This document shows, piece after piece, positions 12,803 through 25,532 of a stretch of 64,000 nucleotides of DNA. Every line of letters starts with the position of its first letter. Position 1 is the first letter of the stretch. Source of the DNA: Ilyonectria destructans (Eukaryota; Ascomycota; Sordariomycetes; Hypocreales; Nectriaceae); assembly GCA_020740775.1 (NCBI GenBank), contig JAHEWK010000014.1, positions 1,674,001 to 1,738,000 of the forward strand. Reading direction: 5' to 3'. The position numbers were made by a program, and so were the translations under genes. The notes beneath the pieces are model-generated. The model made no database searches. It was not told where the DNA came from and worked only from the letters and a program-made list of their open reading frames with translations.

Positions 12803-13275
12803 ACAGGACGGGTGCGATTTGCTTTGCCATTGGGATAGTCTGGGACGGGACGGCGCATTTGTACGCTATGTATGCATCTCTGTATTTTGGGACAGGCAGA
12901 AGTGAAGAAAAAGGGGAGCTCATGAATGGAGATGACGGGGTGGGCATCGATTAGGTGCAGATGAAGGATATGCGTCAGATAGAGGACGATATATGGCGTC
13001 GATAGACACAAACCAGTTGGGTCTCAAGATGCTCTTTTTTCCCAGTGAAGATTGACCCGACTCGTTCTTTCACACTATAACAATGTCATGTATTCTATTA
13101 CAACAAAAGTGCTGCCTTTCCCGTGCCCTCTAAATCCCTTGACATGGCAGGCCGTAGCTCGCGAGGGGGTAAAGATGGGCCAGTACAAGACACAGCGCCC
13201 AAACGCCCGGCAATGCACGCTATTCCAACGCGTGGGAAGCCCCTATATTCTATTGACAAATGAAGCCGTAACCAT
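12803..13275. other. Shared 3' intergenic region (CFT2 and SYS1 converge)
   Basis: A 473-bp stretch between two convergent stop codons. It must contain both polyadenylation regions, and the transcripts may overlap. No gene was seen. Confidence 0.6.
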
Positions 13276-14041
13276 TCACCTCGTGGGCTCCATCTGAGCC
13301 ATCTCGTACTCTCCGGCGCCGTCCCGGCCCCTCCCCCTGCCACGGCCCCGGGAAAAGCCCATTTCCTCATCGCCCTCAACGTCTTCGTTGCCGGCGCCCT
13401 CGCCACCATCCGCCTGGGTCGCCGCCGTGGGCGTGGCGCCGAGGATGCGGCGGCCGCCGAAGAAGACGGGCTGCAGCTCGCGGTACTGGCAGCCCCAGAT
13501 GCCGAGGCCGGCGGAGAGGGCGGCCGAGGCCAGCATGGTGGCCCACCACATGGCGTGGCGCGGGATGCGGCCGGTGTACAAGGACGTGATGACGAGGTGC
13601 AGGAAGTGGATGGTGATGGCGAAGTCGGGGACGAGCTTGCTGCGGGAGATGAGGACGACGAGAGCGACGGCCCTGGAGGATGTTAGTGACTGTAGAGCGC
13701 AGTGTAAGTTGGGTTCCTCATCGAACAAGCCGCACTTGGGCTTTCATCCGAAGGGCATTCCAATCCAGAAACTCCAGCATGACAACTTACATGCACAACC
13801 CTCCATCCAACATCCACACAAACGCCGTCATCCAGCCGGCCGTGGTATCGCCACGCACCGCCTCCCAGCCAAACACCAGGCGGAAGCTAAACCCGGAGCC
13901 GGCCACCAGCGCGGTGAACAGGAAGAGCACCAGCGACGCGGCGTAGTACAGCGCCTGCAGCGCGGCGATCTGGCCGGCGATCTTGAGCGGCGGCAGCTCC
14001 GTCAGGGCGCCGGCCCGCGGGGGTCTGCGACGACGCGCCAT
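13276..14041 (-). CDS. sys1: Golgi integral membrane protein SYS1
   Basis: Two exons on the minus strand, 14041-13791 and 13672-13276, give 215 residues. The 118-nt intron starts GTAAGT and ends CCTCCAG; the junction reads GGLCMAVALVVLISRSKLVPDF. Sys1 proteins have four membrane spans. Here they are about residues 23-48, 60-90 (crossing the splice junction), 95-115 and 122-140. The conserved SRSKLVPDFAITIHFLHLVIT and WGCQYRELQPVFFGG blocks are present. The N-terminus is basic (MARRRRPPRAG) and the tail has an RG repeat ([12 protein letters not shown]). In yeast and animals Sys1 recruits the Arf-like GTPase Arl3/ARFRP1 to the trans-Golgi, upstream of Arl1 and GRIP golgins. It is divergent from COA6 with 819 bp between the start codons. 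Confidence 0.9.
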
Positions 14042-14860
14042 TCAGTTGTGTGCGAGGCGGAGAGGAGGGAGAGCGGCGGGAGGGGATATTGGTCTGGCTG
14101 AGGCGAGGCGTGTTATCGGGCGGGCATTTCTCGTTGTCGTAGTTTCGGATCTGGGAGTTGCGCCTCGACGGGGGTTTGGTGTTGAAGGGCACGAGGACGC
14201 TCAGCACGTGAGACGGTTCGACCTGGCGATGCCTCTCGTACGTATGCGAACTGGGAATTGGGCCCGAAGCGAAGAAACGAAACACGATCCGCGTGTGGTG
14301 AATGCACGATGCGCAAGGGAACAAAAAACCGGGAGGTTGGAAGATGACGACGGGAGCCGGAATGACGAGCGAGCGAGGGAAGTCAAGTCAAGGGTCTCGG
14401 CCTCGCAGGGCGCGCGCCGCAAAGGAGGACACCTTGAAGCCCGGGGGCACCAGCCACACCCCAAATGCGGCGAAAAATGGGCACCAGCCACTAACTACGT
14501 AGAACCTGGCTGACCCGCGGTGGCTTGCGCTGGTCCTCCGCGCATCGGGCTCACCGCCCGGCGATTCTGCCGCCGGCTGCTTCTTTTCTCCTGCATCCGT
14601 CATCATAGCTGCAGCTGGCGAGCGAGATCCCGAGCCCGCAGCATCCGCCCGTCCTCCGAGCAGCTTCCACCGGGAATTGTGCTCCCGTTCGATCCATTCG
14701 GCGTTGATACCGGTGTTGATTCTCCCCCCCGCCATTCTAGACGAGCTCACAAGCTTCCGCCGCCTCCAATTGACACCCGTCAAAAAACCACACCACACCA
14801 CCGACCCCACCTCACGAAGCTTCACCCGCCCTCGTCCACCCCCCTCTGCCGACCCTCACA
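14042..14860. other. Divergent promoter region of SYS1 and COA6
   Basis: 819 bp between two divergent start codons. The part nearest COA6 is C-rich (about 14690-14850), as expected for a leader. Open frames crossing this interval are compositional. Confidence 0.6.
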
Positions 14861-15265
14861 ATGTGGCCCTTCTCCTCCGACACGCGCGGCGACGCCATCC
14901 GCTCCGGCAACGCCATCCCCAACCGCCAAGAGCGCACCGTGTGCTGGGCCGCGCGCGACGCCTACTTCAACTGCCTGGACGCCAACAACATCGTCGACGC
15001 CAACAAGGACGCCGGCGCCGCGAAGAAGGCCTGCCCCGAGGCCTCGGCCGACTTTGAGCGTGACTGCGCCGCGGCTTGGGTCAAGTACTTTAAGCAATGG
15101 CGCGTCGCCGACATCAACAAGCGCAGGCGCCTTGACGAGCTGCGAGCTCAGGGCGCGCAGGAGATGACCGTCACCTCCACCTTTGCCCCCGAGGGTGGTG
15201 CTGCCGAGAAGGGCAAAAGCAAGGACGAGATCCAAGATCTGCTGGAGAGGAAGAAGGGGAGGTAA
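14861..15265 (+). CDS. coa6: Cytochrome c oxidase assembly factor 6 (COX6B/CHCH family)
   Basis: A single-exon protein of 134 residues beginning MWPFSSDTRGDA. The CHCH core carries a CX9C pair (Cys28 and Cys38, in CWAARDAYFNC) and a CX10C pair (Cys58 and Cys69). This spacing is the COX6B/COA6 signature. A WVKYFKQWRVADINKRRR helix follows, then a charged tail ending DLLERKKGR. COA6 is an intermembrane-space protein imported through the Mia40 pathway. It helps deliver copper to the CuA site of cytochrome oxidase with Sco proteins. The structural subunit Cox12/COX6B shares the cysteine spacing, but the N-terminus and the basic region after the second pair favour COA6. Confidence 0.88.
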   Translation: MWPFSSDTRGDAIRSGNAIPNRQERTVCWAARDAYFNCLDANNIVDANKDAGAAKKACPEASADFERDCAAAWVKYFKQWRVADINKRRRLDELRAQGAQEMTVTSTFAPEGGAAEKGKSKDEIQDLLERKKGR

Positions 15266-16020
15266 ACCCAAAAATGTCACGACGAACCATGATATGAACA
15301 ACATGGCACTCCCCGCTGTTGTATCTCGAACAAGTGTATTTATATATATGTGTACATCACCACCTATTAGCTCACGCAACCACCACTCATGTCTGTACGA
15401 CTGCCAAAACACATCTCGACCTGACGAGAAAAAGACAACTCTGTATCCTACCGTATCTATCCCTACTACCTAACCCGCCCAATCCCAACTAAGTGTAACC
15501 CGATAAAATAAGAGACGAGAGGCGCGAAAGAGGCAAGAGAACGACTCGAGGGTTCCAATCGGAGAGAAGCGCACAGTAGAAAAAAGTAGAGTAAAAACAA
15601 ACTGTAAGCATGCTCGATGCAGCGGTGGTATCATCCATGTCTTCTTTTTTTAACCAAAACAGCCATTATCTGCGCATTCTCTACCCCCCTCTCGTGCGTC
15701 CTTTGCACCACGCGATATAGTTTCGCTCTGTTGCGCTCGCCTTCTTCCTCCGTGCCAGACATAAGAAAAAAAAATGATGAGGCTGTTTTCGTAGACGTAG
15801 TATGTCAAAAATAAGTGGAATGGAAGAATGAAGGTCGGAAGGAAAAGAAACCGTCCTGGAAACAAAAAGAGGTACCGCCTATGTCTCGCCTTTCTAATGC
15901 ATCGTTTTGGTTGCTGATGTTCCATGTCTCGTGCAGCTTATTGCGCTTGCTTGTTGTCCTTAATCATGAATAGTCCCTTGAACGCTTCTTCGGTAGGCAA
16001 CTAGAAACGACTATGGCGAC
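15266..16020. other. Shared 3' intergenic region (COA6 and MSS4 converge)
   Basis: 755 bp between convergent stop codons. A/T-rich stretches suitable for polyadenylation are present (for example around 15490-15600 and 15760-15830). No gene was seen. Confidence 0.6.
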
Positions 16021-18901
16021 CTATGCGACCATCCGTATTCCGCTGTTGTTTGTCTGTTGCTTCGGAGGGAGCGGTGGCAGCTCCTTGTCCAAGCTCTCGC
16101 GGCTCATCTTGGTCCGTAGCATGTGACCGTGATCTCCGCCGTTGCTGTTGTTGGTGCCGGCGTAACCGCTGTCTTGGCTCTCGGGTTTGAGGTGCTCCGG
16201 CTTGGGTGGTGTCGGTGGTGGAGCACGAGTCGGCGGGAGAGACTTGTTATAGTCCTTGGGCGGCGTCTCCGGCCGTGTCTCGCCAGCTTCCTCCACTACG
16301 GGGAGAATGGGTTCGCGCTGCAGCGAGTCCCGCGTGTCCCTGGCAGCAGTCGTCAGGGTTCTATCGGGGATGTGCTTCTCTGCCATGGGATCCGACTCCG
16401 CTTCCCTCATTGCCCTCTCAACCACATCTTGGCCATCCGACATCCGCGCTCCGGGGGGCGCAGGGGGGAGATGAGTTGGCATGGGCGGGATGACTTGCGA
16501 CCTGCGCCGCGAGTTCCAGCTGGACACGCGCTGGTTTGAGCCCTGAGCCTCCATCATCTCCTGGTCCCTTCGCTGAGCTTCTCGATGTGCCTCCTCTGTC
16601 GACTTGGTGACACCCTCGATGAAGTGGTAGAATCGGTCTCCGTACTGCTCCGGGGGCAGAGCAGAGATCTGTGTCTTGTCGCTTGACAAGCCCTTCCAGA
16701 AGTTCTCAATCTTCTTGATGACTCCGTACTGCGCAATGAATTAGTCTTGGTCAACTGGATTGGCAGTGAAACTTACATGAGTCAGGCAGTCAATGACACC
16801 AAGGTAATAGATCTCGTCTGCTGGGTTGTTGTCCTCGTGGGTAGCCCTGAAGCCCCCGTCATCCTGGTTGAAGACGAATCCGGGACGGTTGTGGCCATCT
16901 TCCAACTCATCCGGCATCTTGTTCATAGACTGCCCGATGGGTACAGGCCGTTCCTGTCGGATCATTTGTCTCAGCTCCCTGGCCTTGCGAGCATTCTCCA
17001 GCTTCGAAGGCGTTCGGAGCAGAACGGACTGGGGATCATCATCGGGTGCCTTTTCCCCACCTGGGTTGAAAACTTGGAGCGTCTTGTCACGGAGGTTCTC
17101 TTCGTTCCCACGCGAGACGTCATGGATGCCAACCAAGAGGGAGTAGTCCATGATGTGGAGCTTCTTGAGCAGAACCACATCCCGTTGCAGCTGCTCGAGG
17201 AACATTCGCTTCTTCTGGATACCAAGCTCCAGGTTCCGCTGTCGCCTCATCCAGTTCAGATCCTTCAGTGTCGCTCGCGGGTTCTTCTCCAGATCCTCCT
17301 CCCGATAGTCTCGACCAATAGTCGAGCCCTTGAGGTCGAAGGTGGTGTGGATATCGCGGTGCGGCGGGAACAGGTTGTTCATGACGACAAAGTGAATCTT
17401 CTTGCCATAGGGCATCTTGACGCGGTGCAGGCCGTAGAACTGCGACAGGAGCGTGTTGGGGTTTGCCTCAACGTGCGAGTAGTAGTCCTTGAGAATCTTG
17501 CGCAGGAACTTGTGCTCGGCGTGGTGAATCGTCTTGATGATGTACTTGTAGTCTCTGGAAAAGTAAAAGAAGCTGCCGCTCTTGCCGGGCGAGCCAAGCT
17601 CCGAGAGGATATACTTGCCCGTCAGGGACATGAGGTAATCGGCAGGGTCAAGACGGAACAGCGTTCGTAGACGACGGAAAACCCAAGGGGCATAATCCTT
17701 GAACTTGAAGTCGTACTTGGCTGAGGGAATCATTTCGTTACCGGCACTGTTGATGTTAATATTGCAATCGTCAAAAGTAGGACCGAACTTACATATCAAA
17801 CGTCGACTTTTGCTTAGTTTCAAAGTCGGCATCGGTCAAATCCCGGTCGAGTTTGGCGTTTGTCCTCGATACCGACACTCGGATACCCGTCAACATGTTG
17901 TAGGCCGTGACCCAGTTGGCGTGGCTCTCATCAACCATGGTACCCACGAGGACCCGGTCGGTATCCTCCTCTTCCTTGCGCTTGCGCTTGCTGGCCCTCT
18001 TCTGTCGGTACGCTTCCGCCCAGCGAATGGCATCTTCATCTGGCACTATCTCATCCCGGGGCCCATCCGACTGCATCGACCTGGTAGGTCTTCGACCAAG
18101 ACTCAGAGACGCGCGTCGCGCTGACGGGCCGGCATTGGTAGGGGAGAATCGGCCACTGGCCTGGGCCGTATCTAAATCCTTGGAGGGACGAGCTGGCGCT
18201 AGCTTCGGTACTTCGAGAGTGTGTCTCTGCTTGAGCGGTGGAGGTGTTGGCTGAAGGTGTCCCGACAAGGTGGCTGTGTTACCGGTATAGATGGGCGGAG
18301 AGGATAATCGGTGACCAGAGGCATAGCTGCGAGGTTGTGTGGGATCGGCTGTCGCAGGCGCCGTTGGCGTGGTCGTATAGGTGCCATCGAAACTCCTGCT
18401 TGGGACCTTCTCCGCGAACTCAGATTGAGGGCCCATCGGGAGAGGTTTCGAGGTATCGTAGTTCTGGGTCGAAGTCATGGTTGGATATGAACCATTGGCG
18501 TCGTTCGGCAGACGGGGAAGGGTACGATCGACGAGGGACGTCATTCCGTTGGGGTTGGGAAGAGGCTTTTGTCGGTAGGCGAGGTCATCCTGGCGGGACG
18601 GCGCTGTGGAAGCAGAGACGGACTGGCCGTTGGAGAGGGAGCTCATGCTCGTGGGCCGCGTGCCGTTGCCATTCATAGGCGTCGGGGTAGATTCGGAGAC
18701 GTCCGAGGCGTGAGTGGACGAGATGGAGCTCTCGTCGAAGCTCTCATTGATGGTGTCGGAGCGGCTATGGCGGATGGAGCCCGCGTTCACCCTCTCCTTG
18801 GTGGTCGCGAGGCCGAACTGGTTGTTCGGGTCAAGGTTGAGGATGTCGGGGTTGGTCGAGAAGAGATTCGAGTTGTCGTCGTCGGCGAGGAACGAGGGCA
18901 T
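16021..18901 (-). CDS. mss4: Phosphatidylinositol 4-phosphate 5-kinase MSS4
   Basis: Three exons on the minus strand, 18901-17793, 17746-16777 and 16728-16021, give 928 residues. The introns are 46 and 48 nt, both GTAAGT...CAG. The first exon encodes a long Ser/Thr/Pro-rich disordered part, then YNMLTGIRVSVSRTNAKLDRDLTDADF at the start of the kinase domain. The second carries the core: FKDYAPWVFRRLR, GSFFYFSRDYKYIIKTI, the FDLKGST loop, the catalytic MDYSLLVGIHD and the VIDCLT motif. The third begins YGVIKKIENFWKGL and includes QYGDRFYHFIEGV of the activation region. The enzyme makes PI(4,5)P2 at the plasma membrane, which controls actin, wall integrity and endocytosis. KRKRKEEE (about residues 298-305) is a candidate nuclear-localisation signal; yeast Mss4 shuttles. 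Confidence 0.94.
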
Positions 18902-19605
18902 CTCGAGGAGAGAGGGACTCGCTGGAGGCCGGGACCAGCGAGTGGCGAGACGAGTAGATGCTACTGGGTGAAGCGATGCTGTAGGGGCCGGTTCTGATGT
19001 CGTCTTCGGTGAGGGGATGGTGAAGAGGGAGGACTGGGGATTACGTCGTCGGAACGCTCTCTTGTCTCTGGTGTTGTTTCCGTAGGCCTCTCAGACCATG
19101 CCTCTGTTGAGCAAGAATGGCAAAGCAGGAGGGAAATTGGCGAGGGCCTTGCTTGGCTGGCGCACCAGGGATTCTTAGCGGGTCGACCAATGGGCGGAGC
19201 TGGGCAAGACGGGACGGTCGCGTAGGAGGCTGGAGAGGGGGGGGACCAGGCGGAAATCGGGGGCGAGGGGAATTGCCGAGACCAGAAACGAAAACGTGCG
19301 GGATATGGAGAGGAACAGGAGAGGCGCGATCCGGTGGTGCAGGCGACGGCGACGGAGAGGAACTGTGGCGGTGATTGATGAAGATGATGCGTGGTTGAAT
19401 GGCGTACGAAAGTAGTTCGAGCGAGGTGAGGTGAGGGAGGTGAGGCTGGGAGAAATCCGGGAAAAGTGACGGGGCGCCCTCGTGGAACCGCTGGAGCGCG
19501 GTACGTACCTAAAATTGGAACCCTCTCTCGCCGCTGGAAATGAGGCGTTCGGGGGTGCGTGAACGTGGCAGCGAGCGGTATCGACGGAAGGGCCGCCTTT
19601 CAGGG

Positions 19606-19626
19606 GAGAGAGAGAGAGAGAGAGAG
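19606..19626. repeat. GA dinucleotide microsatellite
   Basis: An uninterrupted run of about ten GA units about 700 bp upstream of the MSS4 start codon, probably in its promoter or leader. It may be length-variable between strains. Confidence 0.85.
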
Positions 19627-20660
19627 CAGCGAGGTTGGGTTCTGGTGGCCTCCTGGGGCTTGCTACAGCGGCCTTCCAGGGCATCCCATAGGGGTCGCAG
19701 GGGAAACAGTTCACAGTTACAGGGGCCGGCGGCAGACCGCTCTCAGTGGACTCACAGGGGGCCCAGCGGAGGAAGAATCCGTGGATTTCGGGGGAGGGGG
19801 GTTTCCATTGCGTGGCAGGCATGACCCCATCCCTCCTCGGCACGCCGGTGGTCTGGCTTGGCCCAGGCTTGGCCGCGGCCTTGGGAGAACTGTGTAGACC
19901 AGCCGCTAAGAGCCCCTAGAAGGAGCGCTATCAGCCACTGCACGTTTTAGCGGCCTGGGGGGAAAAGGCGCCCGGGAGAGTGTCTTCCCCCCTCCGTCAA
20001 TCAATCCCACCACGCACCGGCGTTGGGCTGGGTACGAGCCCGGCCTAGCGCGACAATAACCCCCCCCGTCGTGCATCTGACTTACGGGCGTGCGGTGCAG
20101 GCAAGAAGACGAGAGGGGGCATAGGCTTGATTTGGAGACAATAACAACCCCAACTGGCGGGCTCGTACTTCGTACTTCGTACCTGATGGGCGGGTGGGAA
20201 GCCACTGCATCAATAGCGACCAGCCCTGGGCTGACGGCTGACTACTACCGCCCGCCATCCCGGCAGCGTGGCTTCAGGTACAGCCGCCGAGGAACGGGAT
20301 CTACTAAGAGCAAAGACAAAAAGCCCGAGTCGCAGCAGCAGGCAAGAGATGATGAATGACGATGTTGCGGATACGGATTGCTGATGCTAATGAAGATGGA
20401 TCGGGATGGATCCTCCGCCGACCAGGGTATCGTCTCCATCTGGTCCAACGTCCAACCCGTCCATTCCAGGACCTCGTTCCACGCCCAGAGGCAATGCCAA
20501 GTACGGATTCCACAGCCAAGTAGGGAAGGGTACCGAGTTCTTTATCTCTTCTCTGGTCATTTACGGAGTGCAACACGGGAAAAGCAGTCACTCATCGGGC
20601 CTCACTTTGCATGCAAAAAGAAAGCCCTCATTCAGCCGCAAAGCCCTATTGTCATCAGCT

Positions 20661-20690
20661 TCATCAGCCCTCATCAGCCCTCATCAGCCC
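20661..20690. repeat. Exact 10-bp tandem repeat, three copies
   Basis: Three exact copies of TCATCAGCCC, preceded by a partial related unit (GTCATCAGCT). They lie in a gene-free region. No function is apparent. Confidence 0.85.
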
Positions 20691-23600
20691 TGACCTCACC
20701 GGTCCAAACACTACGTAGGACAGTGCATCGTAAGCATCGCCTCCTCGTCCTCTGGGTCAATCCCACTCATCCCCACTGTTCCCATCGCCCATTTCGCGTT
20801 CCACCCGCTGACGCATCCAATCACCACCGAAGCCCCCAGTCTATTTGCTGCTCAGCCACGGGGCACCGAACGGACTGACCCGCCAGGGGAGGGGACTCTA
20901 GTCGGGGCAGAGACGACGCGTTCTGGCGGGTTTCCAGGTGGTTTTTCTTCCTCCCTCGGGCTTCTGTATGCCCCCGAGAAGCCATCATCCCTGGAGTTTG
21001 CATTTGTGTCGGACGTGCGTCCGCTACTGTGCGCCATGTACATCCTACCGTACGACTCTATGTGTGTATTCATATGTCAAGGTTTTGGCCCTGTTACTAT
21101 TATTACATGCTGCGTGCCGAAGCACCATCCAACGGGCTGCATTATCCATGCAGCCCATCTATCCATCCATCCCGCAAAGAGAAAATCGAAGGGTGGAAAA
21201 CCAGAAAGCCTTCTCCCGATCGCCCACACCCCTGCGTGCCCTGTTTTGCCTTGCACAGCTGAATCGACCATGATGGGCGGCGATGCTGGAAACTGGATTC
21301 ACGGCTCGGTGGGCCATTACGTCGTATTCAAGACACGGCATCTCTGACGTCCGCATCATCCTCTGCACGCACTGCGCTCCGTGCTACACTGCTACACTGC
21401 TACTACTCCTGCGTCCCAGTTGAGTCCCGCTCATGTCTCGTCACAAAACAGAGCAAAACGGAAGCCGTTCGTTCCCTGGCCGCGCCCAGGAAAAACAGTC
21501 GATTACTTCATGTGGCCAGCGTATGGTAGCGCATTGGTCGACTCCTCGGCGGCTCCCTAACCGCCCCTTGCCGCCTCTCATCTCCCATCTCCCATCCAAC
21601 ATGGAAACCCAGCAATCACTGTCAGTCACGTCGGCCCCGGTCCCGGCCCCGGCCATGGTCCCCGGGATAGGATAGGACAGGACAGGGCTTTTGACACCGT
21701 ACGTGGTAGCATCGTTCGCCCTGGTATTTTGCGTTGCTGGCGTTGCTGGCTTGGTACACACGTTGAACGGGCTGCAATGCACATGCAGAGTTACCAGCGC
21801 CGCTCTCCACTGCCACACTCCCCAATCTCAGTCTAGCTGACAAGCCCAGATTATCCCATGCTCCCCGCAGATCATCCTCCCTTTTCTTTTGCTTCCAGCT
21901 TCCGTACCCTCTAATACGTGCGGGCTACCGAATATACATGGCACCAACTCCACCCGGGACGCTGAGCTTCCTCCGCCATGTCCACGGTCCACCCCCTTGA
22001 CGCTGCTTTTCCGATCTCCGCGCGCGCTCCCATGACGGCACGGATGGCTCGGGGGCTACGAGGAATGCGTGTGCACGGCGCCCAGGCTTGGCCCGGCTCG
22101 CCTGTTCCGTGACAGGTCTTTGTCAGATTGCCCTCAGATACACGTACTGCATAGTAGAGCCGATGTGACTGGTTACTCACCTTCCCAAAACACCCCTACG
22201 TCGTATGCCATGCGTCCATCAGGGCATCCAAACGCTTGGCCTCTGAAATCTCGAGACGTCCTGCAACGCCCCCTGGATGCTGGGGATGGACAATACCGAA
22301 CATTACGGAATATAATCCATAGCGCTTACATAGCGTTCTGTCCTTAATTACATACAGGTCATCCATCGACAGGGACAGCATGGTACTGCACTGCATCCAC
22401 TGCACCCTCTGACCCACTGCAGTGCGTTGCACAGCCTTCCAGCTCGGGACAGGACCCTTGATCATCCTATTCTAACTAGATCCAGCACCAACCCCTGCTA
22501 CCGCTGAGCCAAACCCACCTTTGTATGCACTTCCTTATTGCACCTGGATGGAAATGCCGGTGTTGAAGTCGTGGAATTCTGTTTCCTGTCTCTGTTAAGT
22601 ATGGTCTTTTGGGTGCGTATGGAGATCTGCATGTTGAGTTCGAGACTGTCTTGTTTGGTCTCGGTAGTTTGTGGCTGCAGCCTCACTCCATACTCGCAAA
22701 AGGACCATGGACGAGCAACTGTGATGTCGATGCCGTCCTCTAAAGCAATGCCCCAGGTCACGATGAAAGAGAAACATCCATCACGTCACGATGACCAAAT
22801 GTCAAACAACTTGAGAGAGAATATGGGTGTCCCCATTGCTTTGCTCAGACAAAACCATCTACCTCACCAGCTCCAGCCATCCCATGATGCAAGACGGCAA
22901 TGCCGCCTTGCCACAGGTCTACACTGAGCCAGTTCGTAAGCTATCCAGTTCTATCTAGGTTCTCTCCCCAAAGGGATTTTTTTCTGTGTTTTTCTCGTTT
23001 CGTCGTCTTTTCCCTGTTGCTACCCGCCGCAGCAACTCTGTCTTGGCCTCTCCTCCAGCCTCCCGAAAGGTACACTGGCCGAGATGAGCTGATGTCGAGT
23101 CCTCAGCAAGAGCCAAAGAGATCCAGGTGGTATAGTGAGCGCCAATAATAAGCGGCGCTATCAAAAGGCCTTCCAAACCCCCAGTACGTCTAGCAGAACC
23201 CACGTCCCGTCTCATGAGGTCCGTTCGTCTAACGTAGCTTTGTCGTCAAGGTATCATATCCCCACGCGTTCTCCCCAAGTAACCATTCGACCCTGCCATC
23301 ATCCAGAGACAATGCAAGCCCTCAAATGTAAACCGAGGGCAACGCCATCCTGCGAGAAAGGCCTGGAACGCCTCGGCCCATTCGCCCTTCAACGCCCCTT
23401 CCAACACACATGGCTATTCCTAGCCCAGAAGCGGGCATGTCTGCCGTGGCCAACGCCCAAGAACTCTTATTCCTTGAAGCTTCCATTCCCGCCTTCTTTC
23501 GTCAATCCGTAGATGTCGTGTGAACCAGGCAGAAAACAAGAAATCAGTGCCGATGGATGAGTACAGACCGACGAATGATTTGTTTGCAAAATGCAATGAG

Positions 23601-23865
23601 AAAGCCGGCGACGTTATGGTCCGAGTTGTTGAATACCATCAAGTCCGCCTTGTGTGTGTCGAGATCCTCTGCCAGGACCTCGAGAATGTGGTGTAGTCGT
23701 CGTTGTCCATCAGCAATGAATTCCGGTTCGCCGTTCCGTCCATTCGCGTAGAATGTGCGAATAATGTACAATCCAACAGTGAAAAACAACCCAGTACAAA
23801 AAATCATGTCGAAAAATCAACCCTTCCCCCTTATCGCCACCAAACGCCATGCATGATGTTAGTTA

Positions 23866-25532
23866 TTAGGTTTGAGGATCGCGAGGCGGGCCGCGACCTC
23901 GCCCGCTGGTACCCTGACCACGGCCGCGGTATCCACGTCCTCGGCCACGTCCTCGTCCGCCTGAAAAGTGCGGGTTGCCGTTGTGCTGGCCATTCTGGCT
24001 CTGCCAGTTGCCCTGAGGCATTTGGGGTTGAGAGCCCTGCTGAAGGTACATCTGGGGCTGCTGCGGGGCCTGCCCGGCAGGCAGGTTGTTTCTTTGAAGG
24101 TTTGAGATGGGTCGGGGAATAGACTCGGGGTTGTCGTAAACGTAGAGGCTCTTGTCGATGCTGGCGGGGATGGGCTGGATCTCGGTGCCCAGGTCCCGCT
24201 CGATGTTGTAGAGGTTGAAGCGATCCTCCCAGTTGATCAGGTTGATGGCCAGACCAAGATGGCCGTAACGACCAGATCGACCAATACGATGCAGGTAGGT
24301 CTCGGCATTCTTGGGGAAATCAAAGTTGATGACAACGTTCACCGCCTGGATATCAATACCACGGGTGAGGAGATCAGAGCAGACAAGGTTACGGCAAACG
24401 CCGTTGCGGAAATCGTGGAAGACACGGTTACGGGCCTGCTGCTGCATCTTGGCGTGACTATAGAAGCATGAGTAGCCGAGTTCGGTAATCTTTTTGGCGA
24501 GCAGCTCGACTCGGTTGGTCGAGTTGCAGAAAATGATGGACTGGTTGATTTGGAGCTTGGAAAAGAGAGTGTTTAAGCAGTGGACCTTTTGCTTTTCTTC
24601 AACAAAGGCGTAGTATTGGGTGATTCCTCGGAGGGTGAGCTCATCCATTAGGTTGATCTCGTAGGGGCTGACCATGTTTTTGTCGGAAAAGTCCTTGACG
24701 GACAGAGGGAAGGTGGCGGAGAAGAGCATGACCTGGCGGTCCTTGGGGTGGAACTGGAGAAGCTGCTCAATGACGGGGGTGAACTCGATGGAGAGGAGCT
24801 TGTCGGCCTCGTCCATGATGAACATGGGGCACTCGCTGAGGTCCGCAACGTTCTTTCCAGCCAAATCGAGAATTCTACCCGGGGTACCCACCACAATATG
24901 GACGGGATCCTGCAGACGGATAATGTCATCTCGGAGGCCAGTGCCACCAGTGGTGACCATGACGTTGATTCCAAGGTGCTTGCCGAGGGTCTTGCAGACT
25001 TGCGAGGTCTGCATGGCAAGCTCACGTGTGGGGACAAGGATGAGACATTGGATCTTGGACACCTTGGGGTTGATGCGTTCCAAGGTGGGGATGACAAAGG
25101 CAGCCGTCTTGCCGGTGCCGTTCTTCGCTCGGGCGAGGATGTCTCGGCCGGTCAATGCGACGGGGATGGCCTCTTCTTGAATGGGTGAAGGCTTCTCGAA
25201 TCCGGCCTCGAAGATGCCCATGAGCAGGTCGCGCTTCAGGGCAAAGTTCTCAAACTCCAGGCCCTTTGTGTTTGTGACATCCTAGAACGCGGGCAAACGG
25301 TGAGCAAAACGCGGCGCAGATGGGTGGGGAGGCGCCGAAACGCAAGGCGACGACGAACCTCTGTTTGTTGTCGGTTGTCCTTGGCAGGGAGGTTGAGCGT
25401 CTTCTTCCAGTCGTCGGTTGAGGCGGGGGGGCCGTCACTGCTGGGGTTAGTCCAAGCTCACAAGGGCCGCGAGGACGGCGCAGCGGACCTGAGTTGGGTG
25501 GATTTCAGCTTGTCTGCTAGCTGATCCGCCAT
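23866..25532 (-). CDS. dhh1: DEAD-box RNA helicase DHH1 (DDX6 family)
   Basis: Three exons on the minus strand, 25532-25489, 25437-25359 and 25281-23866, give 512 residues. The start [14 protein letters not shown] is the family N-terminus. The second exon gives [19 protein letters not shown] and the third opens [13 protein letters not shown], both conserved in Dhh1. The helicase core shows the Q motif ([13 protein letters not shown]), motif I AKNGTGKT (residues 93-100), the DEAD box (198-201), SATFP, and [10 protein letters not shown] in motif VI. The C-terminus is Gln/Asn/Pro-rich and ends in RG repeats, a feature of proteins in RNA granules. Dhh1 activates mRNA decapping and represses translation in P-bodies with Dcp2, Pat1 and Edc3. 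The second exon's acceptor is CAGCAG, so splicing may add or omit one serine. Confidence 0.95.

Larger units (their letters stand above)
18902..23865. other. Long gene-free region between MSS4 and DHH1
   Basis: About 5 kb. Its left end must hold the MSS4 promoter and leader, and its right end the DHH1 3' untranslated region. The open frames are all under about 225 codons, overlap on both strands and resemble no family. Only simple repeats stand out: a GA run at 19606-19626 and a 10-bp tandem at 20661-20690. Confidence 0.55.

Noticed and set aside
16747..17670. 307-codon open frame antisense to MSS4
   Set aside because: Opposite the conserved kinase core; no independent support.
20661..20690. 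Possible CRISPR-like array
   Set aside because: It is a plain 10-bp tandem without spacers, and the genome is fungal.
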